A DNA stretch of 64,000 nucleotides from Saccharopolyspora aridisoli (lineage in GTDB: Bacteria > Actinomycetota > Actinomycetes > Mycobacteriales > Pseudonocardiaceae). The stretch is taken from contig NZ_SMKV01000025.1 in the NCBI RefSeq assembly GCF_004348445.1, forward strand, positions 1 to 64,000, read 5' to 3'. The translations under genes and the position numbers were made by a program. This document shows, in pieces, positions 17,069 through 26,684 of the stretch; position 1 is the stretch's first letter, and each line of letters starts with the position of its first letter. The notes under the pieces were generated by a model. It saw nothing but the letters and a program-made list of their open reading frames with translations. It was not told the origin of the DNA and searched no databases.

Positions 17069-19168
17069 TCAGCAGTCTTCGGCGGGGGCGCCCGCTGCCA
17101 GGACTCGGAGGCGTTCCGCGTCGTCGAAGTAGCGGGCTTCGCCCGACAGGTAGCCGTGGAGCATCCGGAACAGGAGATCGACCAGGTCGTCCATGCCCGC
17201 CTTGGCCGCGCTCTCCGCCGCGCACATGAGGTTGGGGCGCTCGGTTTCCAGCCAGAGCACCGCCGATTCCTGGTTCGACAGGGTCGGCATCGCCACCGGT
17301 CGCGGCAAGCCGCCCGCGTCCGAGTCCCGGCTCGGCTGCAGGATGCGCAGCGCCTGGTCGGCGGTGTGCAGGTAGAAACCGAGCAGCCTGGCCACGATCG
17401 CCGGACGGTCCTGCTCCAGCTCGGCGAGTTCGGCCGCGTATTCGCCCAGCAGCGCGTGCATCTCGTAGCGGCCGTAGGTGACCTCGGTGAGCAGGTGCGC
17501 GCGGACGAGCACGTCCAACAGACGCCGCGTGGTCTGCACGTCGTCAGCGCCGAGCAGGGCGGTGAGCGCGAAGACGCCGACGCGGTGACCGGCGTGCCTG
17601 CAGGTGAAGCCGTAGAGCCGGAAGAGGCGGGCCGCGTCGTCGGGCAGGTTCCGGTAGGACCAGGAGAACACCGCGCGCACCGAGGTGTGCTCATCGCCGG
17701 TGTCCAGCGCGTCCAGTCCGCGCTGCTCGTCGGTGAGGTCCTCCAGCAGCTCGCCCACGTCGCGTCCGGTGCTCTGGTGGATGCGTTCGGCGGCGACCCG
17801 CAGCGCCAGCGGTAGCCGGGCGCACCGCTCGATCAGCGGCTGGGCGGTTTCGGCGCTCATCAGCTGCTCGCCGAGCCGGTCGGTGAGCAGCGCGTGCGCC
17901 TCGTCGGCCTCCATGCGGTCGAGCACCAGCCGGTACGCGCCGTCGCGGGCGCTGAGCCCGGACAGCGAATCGCGGCTGGTGACGACCACGAAGCTCGTGG
18001 GGGTTCCGGGGAGAAGCGGGCGGACCTGGCCCGGCGCGGCGGCGTTGTCCAGCACGATGAGCATCCGCCGCTGGTCGACCACGGTGCGGAAGCGGGCGGC
18101 GCGCTCGGTGGCGTCGGCGGGGATCGCATCACCGGGAATTCCCAGGGCGCGCAGGAATCCGGCCAGCACCTCGGTGGTGGTCAGCGGCTGGTCCGGGCCG
18201 TAGCCGCGCAGGTCGACGTGGAGCTGCCCGTCGGGGAAGCGGTCCCGAGCGGCGTGCGCCCAGTGGGTCACCAACGCGGACTTGCCGACGCCTGCGGTGC
18301 CCGCGACCACGGCGATCGGCACCTCGGGCTTCTCGCTGAGCCGGTCGAGCTCGGCCAGCGCGGCGTCACGGCCGACGAAACCCGGTACGTCGTGCGGGAG
18401 TTGCGCCGGTCGCGTCACCGGGCGCGCGGTGGGCGGCTCGAACTCGATGTGCTCTCCGGCGAGGATGCGCTGTTCCAGCTCCCGCAGCGCGTGGCCCGGT
18501 TCCAGCCCCAGCTCGTCGACGACGGTGCGGCGCGCGCGGCGGTAGGCCGCCAGCGCGTCGGCCTGCCTTCCCGAGCGGTACAGCGCCGTCATCAGCAGCG
18601 CGTGCAGGCGTTCCCGCAGCGGGTTCTCGCGCACCAGCTCGGCGAGCTCGGCGATGATGAAGGCGTGCCTGCCGCAATCGAGTTCGGCCGCGTGCAGCTG
18701 TTCCAGCGCGACCAGGCGGCGTTCGTCGATGCGTTGCGCCTCGCCGGTCAGCTCGGTCAGGTCGAGGTCCTGGTACGGGGTTCCACGCCACAAGCGCAGG
18801 GCTTGGCGCAGCATGTCGGCCCGGCGCTGCGGGTCGAAGTTGCGTTCGGCGAGGTCCAGCAGCGTCTCGAAGCGCTCCACGTCGAGCTCGTCGGGTTCGA
18901 CGTGCATCCAGTAGCCGCCCGCGTCGGAGACCAGGCGTTCAGGTTCGCCGAGGGTCCTGCGCAACCGGTGCACCAGCAGGTGCAGCTTGCTGCCGCCGCG
19001 CCGCTCCGGCTCGCCGCCCCACAGCGCGGCCGAAAGCCACTCGGCCGAGACCGGCGTGTTGGCGTGGGCGAGGAGCAGGGCGAGCAGACGTTGCCGCAAC
19101 AGCCCTGGAACCGGTACCTCCGCGGTGCCGTGCCGCACACGAACCGGCCCCAGCACGTCGAACCGCAC
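17069..19168 (-). CDS. AfsR/SARP family transcriptional regulator
   Basis: A 699-residue regulator. An OmpR-type winged helix (about 1-90, LRRTLGEPERLVSDAGGYWMHV) is followed by a bacterial transcriptional activator domain (about 95-235, ending GLEPGHALRELEQRIL), then an NB-ARC ATPase with Walker A GTAGVGKS (290-297) and a Walker B-like RRMLIVLDNA. It stops soon after the ATPase winged helix, so it is shorter than AfsR and lacks the TPR sensor region. SARPs typically activate secondary metabolism from direct repeats near promoters; no biosynthetic cluster is visible here. GTG start at 19168. Confidence 0.88.
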   Translation of the reverse strand: MRFDVLGPVRVRHGTAEVPVPGLLRQRLLALLLAHANTPVSAEWLSAALWGGEPERRGGSKLHLLVHRLRRTLGEPERLVSDAGGYWMHVEPDELDVERFETLLDLAERNFDPQRRADMLRQALRLWRGTPYQDLDLTELTGEAQRIDERRLVALEQLHAAELDCGRHAFIIAELAELVRENPLRERLHALLMTALYRSGRQADALAAYRRARRTVVDELGLEPGHALRELEQRILAGEHIEFEPPTARPVTRPAQLPHDVPGFVGRDAALAELDRLSEKPEVPIAVVAGTAGVGKSALVTHWAHAARDRFPDGQLHVDLRGYGPDQPLTTTEVLAGFLRALGIPGDAIPADATERAARFRTVVDQRRMLIVLDNAAAPGQVRPLLPGTPTSFVVVTSRDSLSGLSARDGAYRLVLDRMEADEAHALLTDRLGEQLMSAETAQPLIERCARLPLALRVAAERIHQSTGRDVGELLEDLTDEQRGLDALDTGDEHTSVRAVFSWSYRNLPDDAARLFRLYGFTCRHAGHRVGVFALTALLGADDVQTTRRLLDVLVRAHLLTEVTYGRYEMHALLGEYAAELAELEQDRPAIVARLLGFYLHTADQALRILQPSRDSDAGGLPRPVAMPTLSNQESAVLWLETERPNLMCAAESAAKAGMDDLVDLLFRMLHGYLSGEARYFDDAERLRVLAAGAPAEDC

Positions 19169-19313
19169 CGAATTTCACCCCCGAAGAAACAAGGTCGAAT
19201 GGATAGAACGAGTTTCCTCGGGTCCGGGGTTTCCACGCAAGAAAGTCGGGCGGCATTTCGGCAGAATCGACCCGATAATCCCGGTGGATTATTCCAAAAG
19301 CGTGAAATTCACG
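19169..19313. other. Intergenic region upstream of the SARP gene
   Basis: 145 bases between the SARP start and the YkvA stop. Related words occur at each end: GAATTTCAC near 19170 and GTGAAATTCAC near 19300, the latter a near-palindrome. These could be regulator sites; no promoter hexamers are convincing. Confidence 0.3.
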
Positions 19314-19730
19314 CTAGTCGAGTGTGCGTTGCGGCAGACCCGCCAGCCGCGACAACGCCGCGAATCCCTCGTCCGAACCCGGCCAGTGCCGGTGCACGGC
19401 GTCGGGGCCCGCCAGGCGGACCACCGACCGCAGCACCGCCACCACGACGATCGCGTCGTCGGCGTAGCCCAGCACCGGGACGAAGTCGGGCACCAGGTCG
19501 AACGGCAGCGCGAGGTAGGCCAGCAGAGCACCGAGCCGCACTCGCACACCGCGCGGCATCTCGGGGTCGACGGCCAGCCTGCGCAGCAGGCGCAGGGTGT
19601 CCGGCAGCAGCTGCAACGCCTCGGACAGCGCGCCCTTGCGCGGGCACATCACCAGCAGGACCACCACGAGCGCCAGCCAGGCCAGCAGCAGACCCGCGGC
19701 CAGGCTCAGCAGGGCAGTCACCAGTGTCAT
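19314..19730 (-). CDS. YkvA (DUF1232) family membrane protein
   Basis: A 138-residue protein with an N-terminal membrane helix (residues 1-28) and the DUF1232 core YLALPFDLVPDFVPVLGYADDAIV, whose proline-rich FDLxPDF turn is diagnostic. Function of the family is unknown; members sit at the membrane. ATG at 19730. It lies 60 bases downstream of the ChrB-like gene on the same strand and could share its transcript. Confidence 0.87.
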   Translation of the reverse strand: MTLVTALLSLAAGLLLAWLALVVVLLVMCPRKGALSEALQLLPDTLRLLRRLAVDPEMPRGVRVRLGALLAYLALPFDLVPDFVPVLGYADDAIVVVAVLRSVVRLAGPDAVHRHWPGSDEGFAALSRLAGLPQRTLD

Positions 19731-19790
19731 GCCAGGAGTGTAACGACGGTTAGACGCCGCAGGTAGGGCTTGGTGAGTGACACCATCCGG

Positions 19791-20324
19791 TCAGGTGCTC
19801 GCCTCAGCCGCGTACACGCGTTCGGCGAAGGCGTCCAGGGCCCGAGCGCAGGCTTCCACCGACGCGACGGCCTCCACCGCGCGCGGGGCTCCGAGGGTGT
19901 CGCGGGCGCGGATCTTGTCCAGCCAGCGGCGGAGCTTGGCGAGGTCTTCCTCGTTCTCCTCCAGCTCCGCGTAGGTGAACTTGCCGGCCTTGGTCTCCTT
20001 GTCGATCTCGGCCTGGAAGTCCTCGCACCGCGACAGGACCTCCTCGTACTCGGCGTCCCGGGCACCGTGGAACGCGGCGACGACCTCGTCCTGCCCCGCG
20101 AGGGCCTCGGCCCGCAGCAGCTGCCCGGTGCCGCCCATGCCCTCGACCTCGGCCCGCAGCTTGCGCAGCGCCCGCTCGGCCTCGGCCGATTCCGGCAGCA
20201 CGGCCACCGAGTTCGCCAGGTACACCGCCCCGGCGGCCTTCAACCGGCGCCACACAGTCGCCCGCAGCCTCGTCGGCTCCCCGGGCACCCGGTACACCAG
20301 CATCAACCACGCCCCAGCCGTCAC
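19791..20324 (-). CDS. ChrB-like (chromate resistance regulator N-domain) protein
   Basis: A 177-residue cytoplasmic protein matching the N-terminal domain of ChrB, a regulator of chromate export in proteobacteria: WLMLVYRVPGEPTRLRATVWRRLKAAGAVYL, then LRKLRAEVEGMGGTGQLLRAE and a helical C-terminal half (YEEVLSRCEDFQAEIDKE). The ChrB C-terminal rhodanese-like domain and any ChrA transporter are absent here, so chromate resistance should not be assumed. GTG at 20324 has GGGAG nine bases upstream; a GTG at 20342 is the alternative. Divergent from the exchanger gene at 20491. Confidence 0.8.
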   Translation of the reverse strand: MTAGAWLMLVYRVPGEPTRLRATVWRRLKAAGAVYLANSVAVLPESAEAERALRKLRAEVEGMGGTGQLLRAEALAGQDEVVAAFHGARDAEYEEVLSRCEDFQAEIDKETKAGKFTYAELEENEEDLAKLRRWLDKIRARDTLGAPRAVEAVASVEACARALDAFAERVYAAEAST

Positions 20325-20490
20325 CCCCACAGTCTCCCGCACGCCGCAACACCCGACCGCCGGTTGCGCCCGCCCACCCGTTCGTTGCCAATGCGATTCC
20401 GCCCGTCGAACAACGGGTTGCCACCCGCCCAGGGCGACGCGATGGTGTTCAGACCAGCGAGCACCGTCGGCACGAAGTTTCGAGGCGCCA

Positions 20491-21546
20491 ATGGAATCGG
20501 TACTGATCTTCGCCGCCGGCGCGGCACTGCTGATCTACAGCGCCGAGAAGCTCGTCGGATATCTCGTCGGAATGGCCGCCGGACTCCGCATCTCGCTGTT
20601 CCTGCTCGCCATCGTCTTCACCGGCATCGAATTCGACGACATCTTCCTCGGCGTGGCGCTCAACATGGAGGACCTCGACGGCGTCGCGCTGGGAATCGTG
20701 TTCGGAACAGCGCTCTCCCTGCCCGGGGTCGTGCTGGCCCTGGCCGCGATCTTCACGCCGACGAAGGTGAACATCCCGCACGGCTACCTGGCGCTGTTCG
20801 CCGTCGCTCCGCTCGTCCTGATCGGATTCGTGGCGTTCGCACCGATGAACGTCTTCGTCGGCCTGGTGCTGCTGTCGCTGTTCGTGGCGTTCCTCGGCTA
20901 CGTCGTGGTGCGCGAATCCCGTGGCGCGCGACCGGTGTTCCGCGACGCCGAGCTGTACGAGGCGTTCGCGACGACCCGCGAGGGCGGCGGAACCGCCGTC
21001 GCCGAGCTGCCTCCGGACGTGCCGAAGGAGCCCGGCTTCGCCGACCAGATGCCCTTCGCCGAAGCGCGCAGGCTGCCCGGCTGGGCCGGTGCCGCGCTCG
21101 CGGTCCTCGCGCTGGCCGGGCTCATCGCGGGCGCGTGGGCCACCGGCATGGGCACCGAGGGGGTCCTGGAGGAGTTCGGCCTCGAAGGGACCCTGTTCGG
21201 CGCCACCATCGCCACCCTCGTGCTGACCATCGAGGACATCTTCCTCACCGTCGAGCCCACCCGGCGCGGAGCTCCGGAGATCGGCGTCGGCAACGTCATC
21301 GGCAGCGTCGTGTTCTCGGTGACCGGAAAGCTCGGGATCATCCTGCTCGCAGGAGGTCTCGTGGTGGATTCCAGCGTCCTCAGCTGGCACCTGCCCGCGC
21401 TGGTGGTGCTCACGGCGCTGGCCGCCTACTTCCTGTCCAGCGGGCGCCTGCGCCGCTGGCACGGCTTCGTGCTGCTCGCCGGTTACGTCCTGTACTGGGC
21501 CGTCAGCTACGGCGTTCTCGGCACCGTCCCCATCGAACTCGACTGA
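20491..21546 (+). CDS. Sodium/calcium exchanger-like (CaCA family) membrane protein
   Basis: A 351-residue protein with two hydrophobic halves of about five helices each, joined by a ~60-residue acidic cytoplasmic loop (about 145-210). Each half holds an alpha-repeat: LLAIVFTGIEFDDIFLGVAL in the first and IATLVLTIEDIFLTVE followed by GVGNVIGSVVFSVTG in the second. The acidic residues there are the usual cation ligands of CaCA exchangers, which move Ca2+ or another cation against Na+ or H+. ATG at 20491 fits the start of the first helix, although only a weak GAGG precedes it. Ion specificity unknown. Confidence 0.82.
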   Translation: MESVLIFAAGAALLIYSAEKLVGYLVGMAAGLRISLFLLAIVFTGIEFDDIFLGVALNMEDLDGVALGIVFGTALSLPGVVLALAAIFTPTKVNIPHGYLALFAVAPLVLIGFVAFAPMNVFVGLVLLSLFVAFLGYVVVRESRGARPVFRDAELYEAFATTREGGGTAVAELPPDVPKEPGFADQMPFAEARRLPGWAGAALAVLALAGLIAGAWATGMGTEGVLEEFGLEGTLFGATIATLVLTIEDIFLTVEPTRRGAPEIGVGNVIGSVVFSVTGKLGIILLAGGLVVDSSVLSWHLPALVVLTALAAYFLSSGRLRRWHGFVLLAGYVLYWAVSYGVLGTVPIELD

Positions 21547-21677
21547 CGCGGAACCCGGCCTCCACCAAGCGGAACGATCGGTCCTCGAACTGGATCGCGG
21601 GGAACCCCCGAGGCAACTTCCCGCGCGTCAGGGACGTCTGCTGGGTGTTGGACGTACCGACTTCACTGGGGAGTGCC

Positions 21678-22190
21678 ATGCGACGAGCACTGGGGATCGT
21701 GGGGGCGTTGGCCGCGACGCTGACCGTTGGAGGCACCGGACTGGCGAGCGCAGCGGAGGAACCCGTCCCGATCGGGCCGGACTGCTACGAGGCGCTGTGC
21801 CTGGGCCAGTCCGAGCAGGACGCGCTGGCCACCGGACTGGTCGTCGACGAGACGCCCGGAGAACCGCCGCTGGGCTGCAACGTCCTCGACTTCCGGCCCG
21901 AGGAGGGCCAAGGCCACCCGGGCAACGGCGTGTTCGTCCACCCCACCCGCGGCGTGGTGGAGATCCAGGGCACCGACAGGATGCGGACGCCCGAGGGTGC
22001 GGGGTTCGGCCAGACCCTCGACCAGGTCCGGGCGATCTACCCGGATCTGTACAACGTGCCGCCGATGGACTTCACCTACGGCGCGGACGTTCCGGAACGC
22101 CCGGGCGTGCGCTACATCTTCGCGTTCAAGGACGACGGGCACCTAGCCGACTTCGGCCTGGAGGACGTGGCTGGCATGGACGCCTGCTGA
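21678..22190 (+). CDS. Secreted protein of unknown function
   Basis: A 170-residue product with a clear Sec signal: basic MRRA, a hydrophobic core (LGIVGALAATLTVGG) and an ASA-A cleavage site near residue 25. The mature part is acidic, with four or more cysteines (CYEALC, GCNVL, terminal DAC) that could form disulfides outside the cell. I recognise no family. A GGGGAGT precedes the ATG at 21678 at good spacing. It follows the exchanger by 131 bases on the same strand. Confidence 0.75.
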   Translation: MRRALGIVGALAATLTVGGTGLASAAEEPVPIGPDCYEALCLGQSEQDALATGLVVDETPGEPPLGCNVLDFRPEEGQGHPGNGVFVHPTRGVVEIQGTDRMRTPEGAGFGQTLDQVRAIYPDLYNVPPMDFTYGADVPERPGVRYIFAFKDDGHLADFGLEDVAGMDAC

Positions 22191-22615
22191 CCCCCTGGAG
22201 TCCTGCGAGGTCGTCGCAGGCCAGCAGCGTCCGGGCAAATCTCGGTCTTACCGGGGGCGTCGCTAGCGTTCGAGCAACGTCCGCACGCCCCTGGAGACCC
22301 GCCCGATGGCCGGACCGTCCGGGCTCGGTCCGCAGCTGCGGGACGTGCGCCTGGCCTACGGCACCGGCCACCTCCCGGACCGCGTGGTGATCACCAGCGT
22401 CCCGATGAGCGGTGAAGTGCCGAGGACCACCTGCTGCCCGGGGCGCTGAGCCACTTCCGGCGGCCCGGGACAGGACTCACGAGGAGTACGAGCGCACCAG
22501 TCAGGGGGAGCTGGGACCGGGAAGCCGCCGCCCCCGAGCCCGGTCTCCACCGGGGACCCGGACCAGCGTCGACGACCTCAGCGCTGGTTGATCCGGGCCC
22601 CGGTGAAGGTGGGTG
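22191..22615. other. Intergenic stretch between convergent genes
   Basis: 425 bases. One short + frame (22305-22448) starts ATG and reads LRDVRLAYGTGHLPDRVVITS, faintly like the start of a LarA-type lactate racemase but only ~47 codons long, so at most a relic. No clear terminator or RNA gene is visible. Confidence 0.3.
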
Positions 22616-25600
22616 TCAGAGGGCTCGCCAGTCGAGGACCGCGTCCGCGAGGCCGGTGATGGTGGCCAGCAGGCCGAGACGGGCCGTGCGGAGCTCGGCG
22701 TCCTCCGCCATGACCATGACCTCGTCGAAGAACGTGTTGATCGGGGCCACCAGCGGGCCGGCGATCGTGGTGAACTCGGCGAGGGTCGTGGTGTCCGACA
22801 ACCGGTCGGCGACCTCGGCGACGGCGGCGTGCAGATCGCGTTCGGCTTGATCGGTGAGGCGGTCCGCGTCGTAGGCGGGCTCGGTGCCCTCCGGGACGAT
22901 GCGGCGTGCCCGCTGGATCACCGCGACCAGCGCGGCGAAGTCCTCGTCGTTGATCCGCTTCTCCAGCTCGGCCAGCGTCGTGTCGGCGACCGCAGGGGCG
23001 TCGGCGAGCGGGAGGACCGCCTGCACGAGCCGGTGCTCGTGGTCGGCGTCGAGCAGCTGCTGCTCGTAGCGGCGGACGATGAACTCGTGCGCTTCGGCCA
23101 GGGCCTCCTCGCTGAGCGTGGAGCCCTGCGAGACGACCTCGGCGCTAGCGGCCTCCAGGCCCCCCCGCAGGGTGATGGCGCTGGCAGCGGGGGTGGCGCG
23201 CAGGATCGTCACCACACCACCGGCGGCGCGGCGGAGGCCGAACGGGTCGGAGCTGCCGGTCGGGTTGGCGCCGATCGCGAACAGGCTCGCGAGCAGGTCG
23301 AACCGGTCGGCCAGGGCCAGCACCGCGCCCGGGTTGCTCTCCGGGAGCTTGTCGCCGGCTCCGCGCGGCTGCTCCATCTCGGCCAGAGCTGTTGCCACGG
23401 CCGGGGTTTCGCCCGCGCGCAGCGCGTACTCGCGGGCCATGGTGCCCGCCAGGCCAGAGAGTTCGACGACCATCTGCGAGGCGAGGTCGAACTTCGCCAG
23501 CGCACCGGCGCGCGCGACGGTCTCCTGATCCGCCCCGGACAGCCCGGCCGCGGAGCCGAGGGCGACACCGACCCGGGCGATGCGGTCGGCGCGGTCGGCC
23601 ATCGAGCCCAGGCGCTCCTCGAAGGTCAGCTTGTGCAGACCCTCGCGCAGCTCCTCGGGCTTGCGCTTGAGGTCGGCGCGCCAGAAGAACGCGGCGTCCT
23701 CGTAGCGGGCGCGCAGCACCGACTCGTTGCCCTCGCGGACGAGGTCGACGTCGCAGTCGCCGTTGGCGACGGCCACGAAGTGCGGCAGCAGGCCGTTCTC
23801 GCCGCGCACCGGCAGGTAGCGCTGGTGCTTGCGCATCACGGTGGTGAGGATCTGCTCGGGCAGTTCCAGGTAGCGCTCGGCGAAGCCGCCCAGGATCGGG
23901 TTGGGCCGCTCGACGAGGTTGGTGACCTCGTCGACCAGTCCGGCCTCACCCGCGAGGTCGACGGCGCCGCCGACGCTCGCCGCGAGCTCGGTGGCGGCAC
24001 CGACGATCGTGCGGCGACGCTCGGCGGCGTCGGCGACGATGCCGTGCCCGGCCAGGAACTCCAGGTAGCCGTCGGCGGAGGTCACCGGGACCTCAGGTTC
24101 GACGGCGGTGCGGTGCACCCGGGTCGTGGTGCCGCTGGCCAGCGAGGACACCGCCACCGGCAGCGGGGTGTCGCCGAGCAGCGCGAGCAGCCAGCGGACC
24201 GGGCGGCTGAAGGACAGCTTCGGGTCGCGCCAGCGCATGTTCTTGTCCGCGCGCAGCTCACCCACCAGCTGGGCGAGCAGGTCGGCCAGCACGACCGGGG
24301 CGGTGCGACCTTGCTCGGTGCGCACCACGGCGACGTGCTCGACGCCGTCGGCCTCGACCCGGCTGAGCTCCTCGGGAGAGACGCCGTGCTTGCCTGCGAA
24401 GCCCTGGGCGGCCTTGGTGGGCGTGCCGTCCTCGCCGAAGGCCGCGGAGGTCTTCGGGCCGCGCACGGTGCGCTCGGCGTCCGGCTCCGCGGGGGCGACG
24501 TCGGCGACCTGCACGATGATGCGCCGCGGCGTCGCGAAGGCGCTGATCTCTCCGTGCGCCAGCCGGGTCGAGGCGAGCTTGGACTCCAGCGAGTCCCGCA
24601 CCGAACCGGCCATCGTGGACACGTCCGCGTGCGGGAGCTCTTCCAGCCCGATCTCGAACAGCAGCGTCGCCGGCTCGCTCACCGCCGGCAGCTCACCGTC
24701 GGTCGCGGCAGGTGCCGCCTCGACCACGCCGAGCGGGTGGCCGAGCTCTTCGCGGCGCTCGGCCCACAGCTGGGCGACGCGGCGGGTGAGGCTGCGCATC
24801 TGCCCGAACGCCTTGGCGCGCTCGGTGGTGCTGATGGCACCGCGCGCGTCGAGCACGTTGAACATGTGGCTGCACTTGAGAACGTGCACGTACGCCGGCG
24901 AGGGGAGCCGCAGGTCCAGCAGCCGGTCCGCTTCGGCGGCGCTCGTGTCGAACACGCGGTGGGTGGCCTCGATGTCGGCGTCGTCGAGGTAGTAGCGGCT
25001 CATCTCGTACTCGGACTGGCCGAAGATCTCGCCGTAGGAGACGCCGTCGGAGTAGCGGATGTCCTTGAAGTGGTCGACGCCCTGCAGCGCCATGATGATG
25101 CGCTCGATGCCGTAGGTGATCTCCACCGACACCGGGTCGAGCACCAGGCCACCAGCCTGCTGGAAGTAGGTGAACTGCGAGATCTCCAGCCCGTCGAGCC
25201 AGACCTCCCAGCCCAGGCCCCAGGCGCCCAGCGCCGGGGAGGCCCAGTTGTCCTCCACGAAGCGGATGTCGTGCGCCTTGGTGTCCACGCCGAGCGCTTC
25301 GAGGCTGCCCAGGTAGAGCTCCTGCGGGTTGCCCGGGTCGGGCTTGAGGATCACCTGGAACTGGGTGTGGGTCTGCAGGCGGTTCGGGTTCTCGCCGTAG
25401 CGGGCGTCGTCAGGACGGACGCTGGGCTCGACGTACCCGACGTGCCAGGGCTCCGGACCGAGCACCCGCAGCATCGTGGCGGGGTTGGCGGTACCGGCTC
25501 CGACCTCGGTGTTGAACGGCTGCATGATCATGCAACCTCGTTCGGTCCAGTAGCGTTGCAGCGCCAGGAGCGCGTCCTGCATCGTCGGTGTGCTGCTCTC

Positions 25601-25624
25601 GGTCACCGGTTCCGAACCCTTCAT
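22616..25624 (-). CDS. glyQS: Glycyl-tRNA synthetase, fused alpha and beta subunits
   Basis: A ~1002-residue enzyme that charges tRNA-Gly with glycine. The first ~300 residues match the alpha (catalytic) subunit: [39 protein letters not shown], then [16 protein letters not shown]. From about 325 the beta subunit begins ([17 protein letters not shown]) and runs to the C-terminal helical anticodon-binding-like region. Most bacteria with this type encode two separate chains; many actinobacteria instead use the unrelated alpha2 enzyme, so a single fused chain is notable. ATG at 25624 is preferred; GTG 25606 or 25669 are possible. No T-box leader was seen. Essential if it is the only GlyRS. Confidence 0.93.
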   Translation of the reverse strand: MKGSEPVTESSTPTMQDALLALQRYWTERGCMIMQPFNTEVGAGTANPATMLRVLGPEPWHVGYVEPSVRPDDARYGENPNRLQTHTQFQVILKPDPGNPQELYLGSLEALGVDTKAHDIRFVEDNWASPALGAWGLGWEVWLDGLEISQFTYFQQAGGLVLDPVSVEITYGIERIIMALQGVDHFKDIRYSDGVSYGEIFGQSEYEMSRYYLDDADIEATHRVFDTSAAEADRLLDLRLPSPAYVHVLKCSHMFNVLDARGAISTTERAKAFGQMRSLTRRVAQLWAERREELGHPLGVVEAAPAATDGELPAVSEPATLLFEIGLEELPHADVSTMAGSVRDSLESKLASTRLAHGEISAFATPRRIIVQVADVAPAEPDAERTVRGPKTSAAFGEDGTPTKAAQGFAGKHGVSPEELSRVEADGVEHVAVVRTEQGRTAPVVLADLLAQLVGELRADKNMRWRDPKLSFSRPVRWLLALLGDTPLPVAVSSLASGTTTRVHRTAVEPEVPVTSADGYLEFLAGHGIVADAAERRRTIVGAATELAASVGGAVDLAGEAGLVDEVTNLVERPNPILGGFAERYLELPEQILTTVMRKHQRYLPVRGENGLLPHFVAVANGDCDVDLVREGNESVLRARYEDAAFFWRADLKRKPEELREGLHKLTFEERLGSMADRADRIARVGVALGSAAGLSGADQETVARAGALAKFDLASQMVVELSGLAGTMAREYALRAGETPAVATALAEMEQPRGAGDKLPESNPGAVLALADRFDLLASLFAIGANPTGSSDPFGLRRAAGGVVTILRATPAASAITLRGGLEAASAEVVSQGSTLSEEALAEAHEFIVRRYEQQLLDADHEHRLVQAVLPLADAPAVADTTLAELEKRINDEDFAALVAVIQRARRIVPEGTEPAYDADRLTDQAERDLHAAVAEVADRLSDTTTLAEFTTIAGPLVAPINTFFDEVMVMAEDAELRTARLGLLATITGLADAVLDWRAL

Positions 25625-25946
25625 CGCCCGTGGTCGTGTGGATACTCCGGGGTTTTCGAACACGCGCATTCTGCCACGCTCGGTTCCAGCGCCTGTTCAC
25701 CGTCATCATCGCCCCAGGGTGTCGAGGACCAGCCGGGCGGTCCCCTCCGGGGTCGCCGGCTCGACGTCAGCGGGCTGGCTGAGCTGCGCGCGGCGCGTGG
25801 TCGGCTTCGGCGGCGGGGCGGACCCACCTCTTCACCCGGACCCGGCCGTCGAGCCGTGCCCGGAGCGCCCGCGCCCGCCGACCCCGTTCGGTGTGGCCGA
25901 AACCGGTTGAGTGGCGCCCGGAACCGGTGATGAGCTCGGTGGCCGA
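25625..25946. other. Intergenic region upstream of glyQS
   Basis: 322 bases without an intact gene. On the minus strand a frame ending TGA near 25705 reads PATPEGTARLVLDTLGR, like a C-terminus, but an upstream in-frame stop leaves no start, so it is probably relic sequence. The glyQS promoter must lie here; no T-box consensus is visible. Confidence 0.35.
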
Positions 25947-26459
25947 TCAGCGGTCCTCGCGCATCACCGCGAGCACGGCGTCCGAGAGGGTGCCGTCGCG
26001 GTTCTCCAGGTGGTCGGGCAACATCCGGGCGGGCAGGAAGCCGATGCGTTCGGCCAGCCGGAGCGAGGCCTCGTTGGCGGCGTCCGCGATCCACTCCAGC
26101 CTGGTCAGCTCGGTGTCGTCGAGCGCCCATCCCGTCAGGGCGCGCCCCGCGGCCTCCCCCACCCCGAGCCTGCGGGCCCAGGGCGCGATCCAGCAGCCGA
26201 CCTCGGCGCGGTCGGCCTCGACGGCGACCAGGCCGAACGAGCCCAGCACGTCGTCACCGTGCGCGGTCACCGCGAAAAGCGGCGAACCTCCGACACCGGC
26301 GAGGAAGCCTTCGGCGTGCTCCTCGGTGTAGGGCACGGGAATCGTCGTCCAGCGCTGGATCTCGGGGTCCTGGCACGCTCGGAGAACCTGCTCCGCGTCG
26401 GACGGTCGCCAGCGGCGGAGCCGGTAGGGGCCTGCGGGGATCTCGGCGGGGATGTTCAT
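25947..26459 (-). CDS. RimJ/RimL-like GNAT acetyltransferase
   Basis: A 170-residue cytoplasmic enzyme. It opens with YRLRRWRPSDAEQVLRACQDPEIQRW, typical of RimJ/RimL-type N-acetyltransferases, has a central AEVGCWIAPWARRLGVGEAAGRAL that replaces the canonical acetyl-CoA loop, and ends with LEWIADAANEASLRLAERIGF, the asparagine-containing closing helix. These enzymes acetylate protein N-termini or small amines; the target is unknown. ATG at 26459 is chosen because homology starts there; an extension to 26564 is low in conservation. Confidence 0.87.
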   Translation of the reverse strand: MNIPAEIPAGPYRLRRWRPSDAEQVLRACQDPEIQRWTTIPVPYTEEHAEGFLAGVGGSPLFAVTAHGDDVLGSFGLVAVEADRAEVGCWIAPWARRLGVGEAAGRALTGWALDDTELTRLEWIADAANEASLRLAERIGFLPARMLPDHLENRDGTLSDAVLAVMREDR

Positions 26460-26584
26460 CGCAGCGGCTCCAGCGCCGGGTCGTGGTGGCGGGCACACGC
26501 AGATCGCAGTGGTCGGCGCCGCATCGTCGTGAGTCGGAACGCGTTCGTACCACATCGACGTCATTCCTCCACCCCGCCAGCGGC

Positions 26585-26611
26585 CGGGCCGGGCTGGAGC
26601 AGCCCGGCCCG
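26585..26611. terminator. Hairpin 1 downstream of the DUF7144 gene
   Basis: Perfect 11-base GC arms (26585-26595 with 26601-26611), 5-base loop. Lies after the minus-strand DUF7144 gene and before the GNAT gene. Confidence 0.6.
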
Positions 26612-26635
26612 ACGATGTGCTGCGCTTTGATGCCC

Positions 26636-26671
26636 GCGGCGGGTGCGGCTGACCGCGTGCGCACCCGCCGC
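26636..26671. terminator. Hairpin 2 downstream of the DUF7144 gene
   Basis: Perfect 12-base arms (26636-26647 with 26660-26671), 12-base loop, 14 bases beyond the DUF7144 stop. With the second hairpin it makes a tandem terminator. Confidence 0.7.
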
Positions 26672-26684
26672 CACGACGCCGCGC

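Noticed and set aside
22613..25930. A very long open frame on the + strand opposite glyQS
   Set aside because: Antisense to a clear synthetase gene; its product is a biased Arg/Gly/His/Val-rich mirror of high-GC codons.
25625..25946. T-box leader for glyQS
   Set aside because: No TGGNACCGCG-type specifier-end motif seen on the minus strand.
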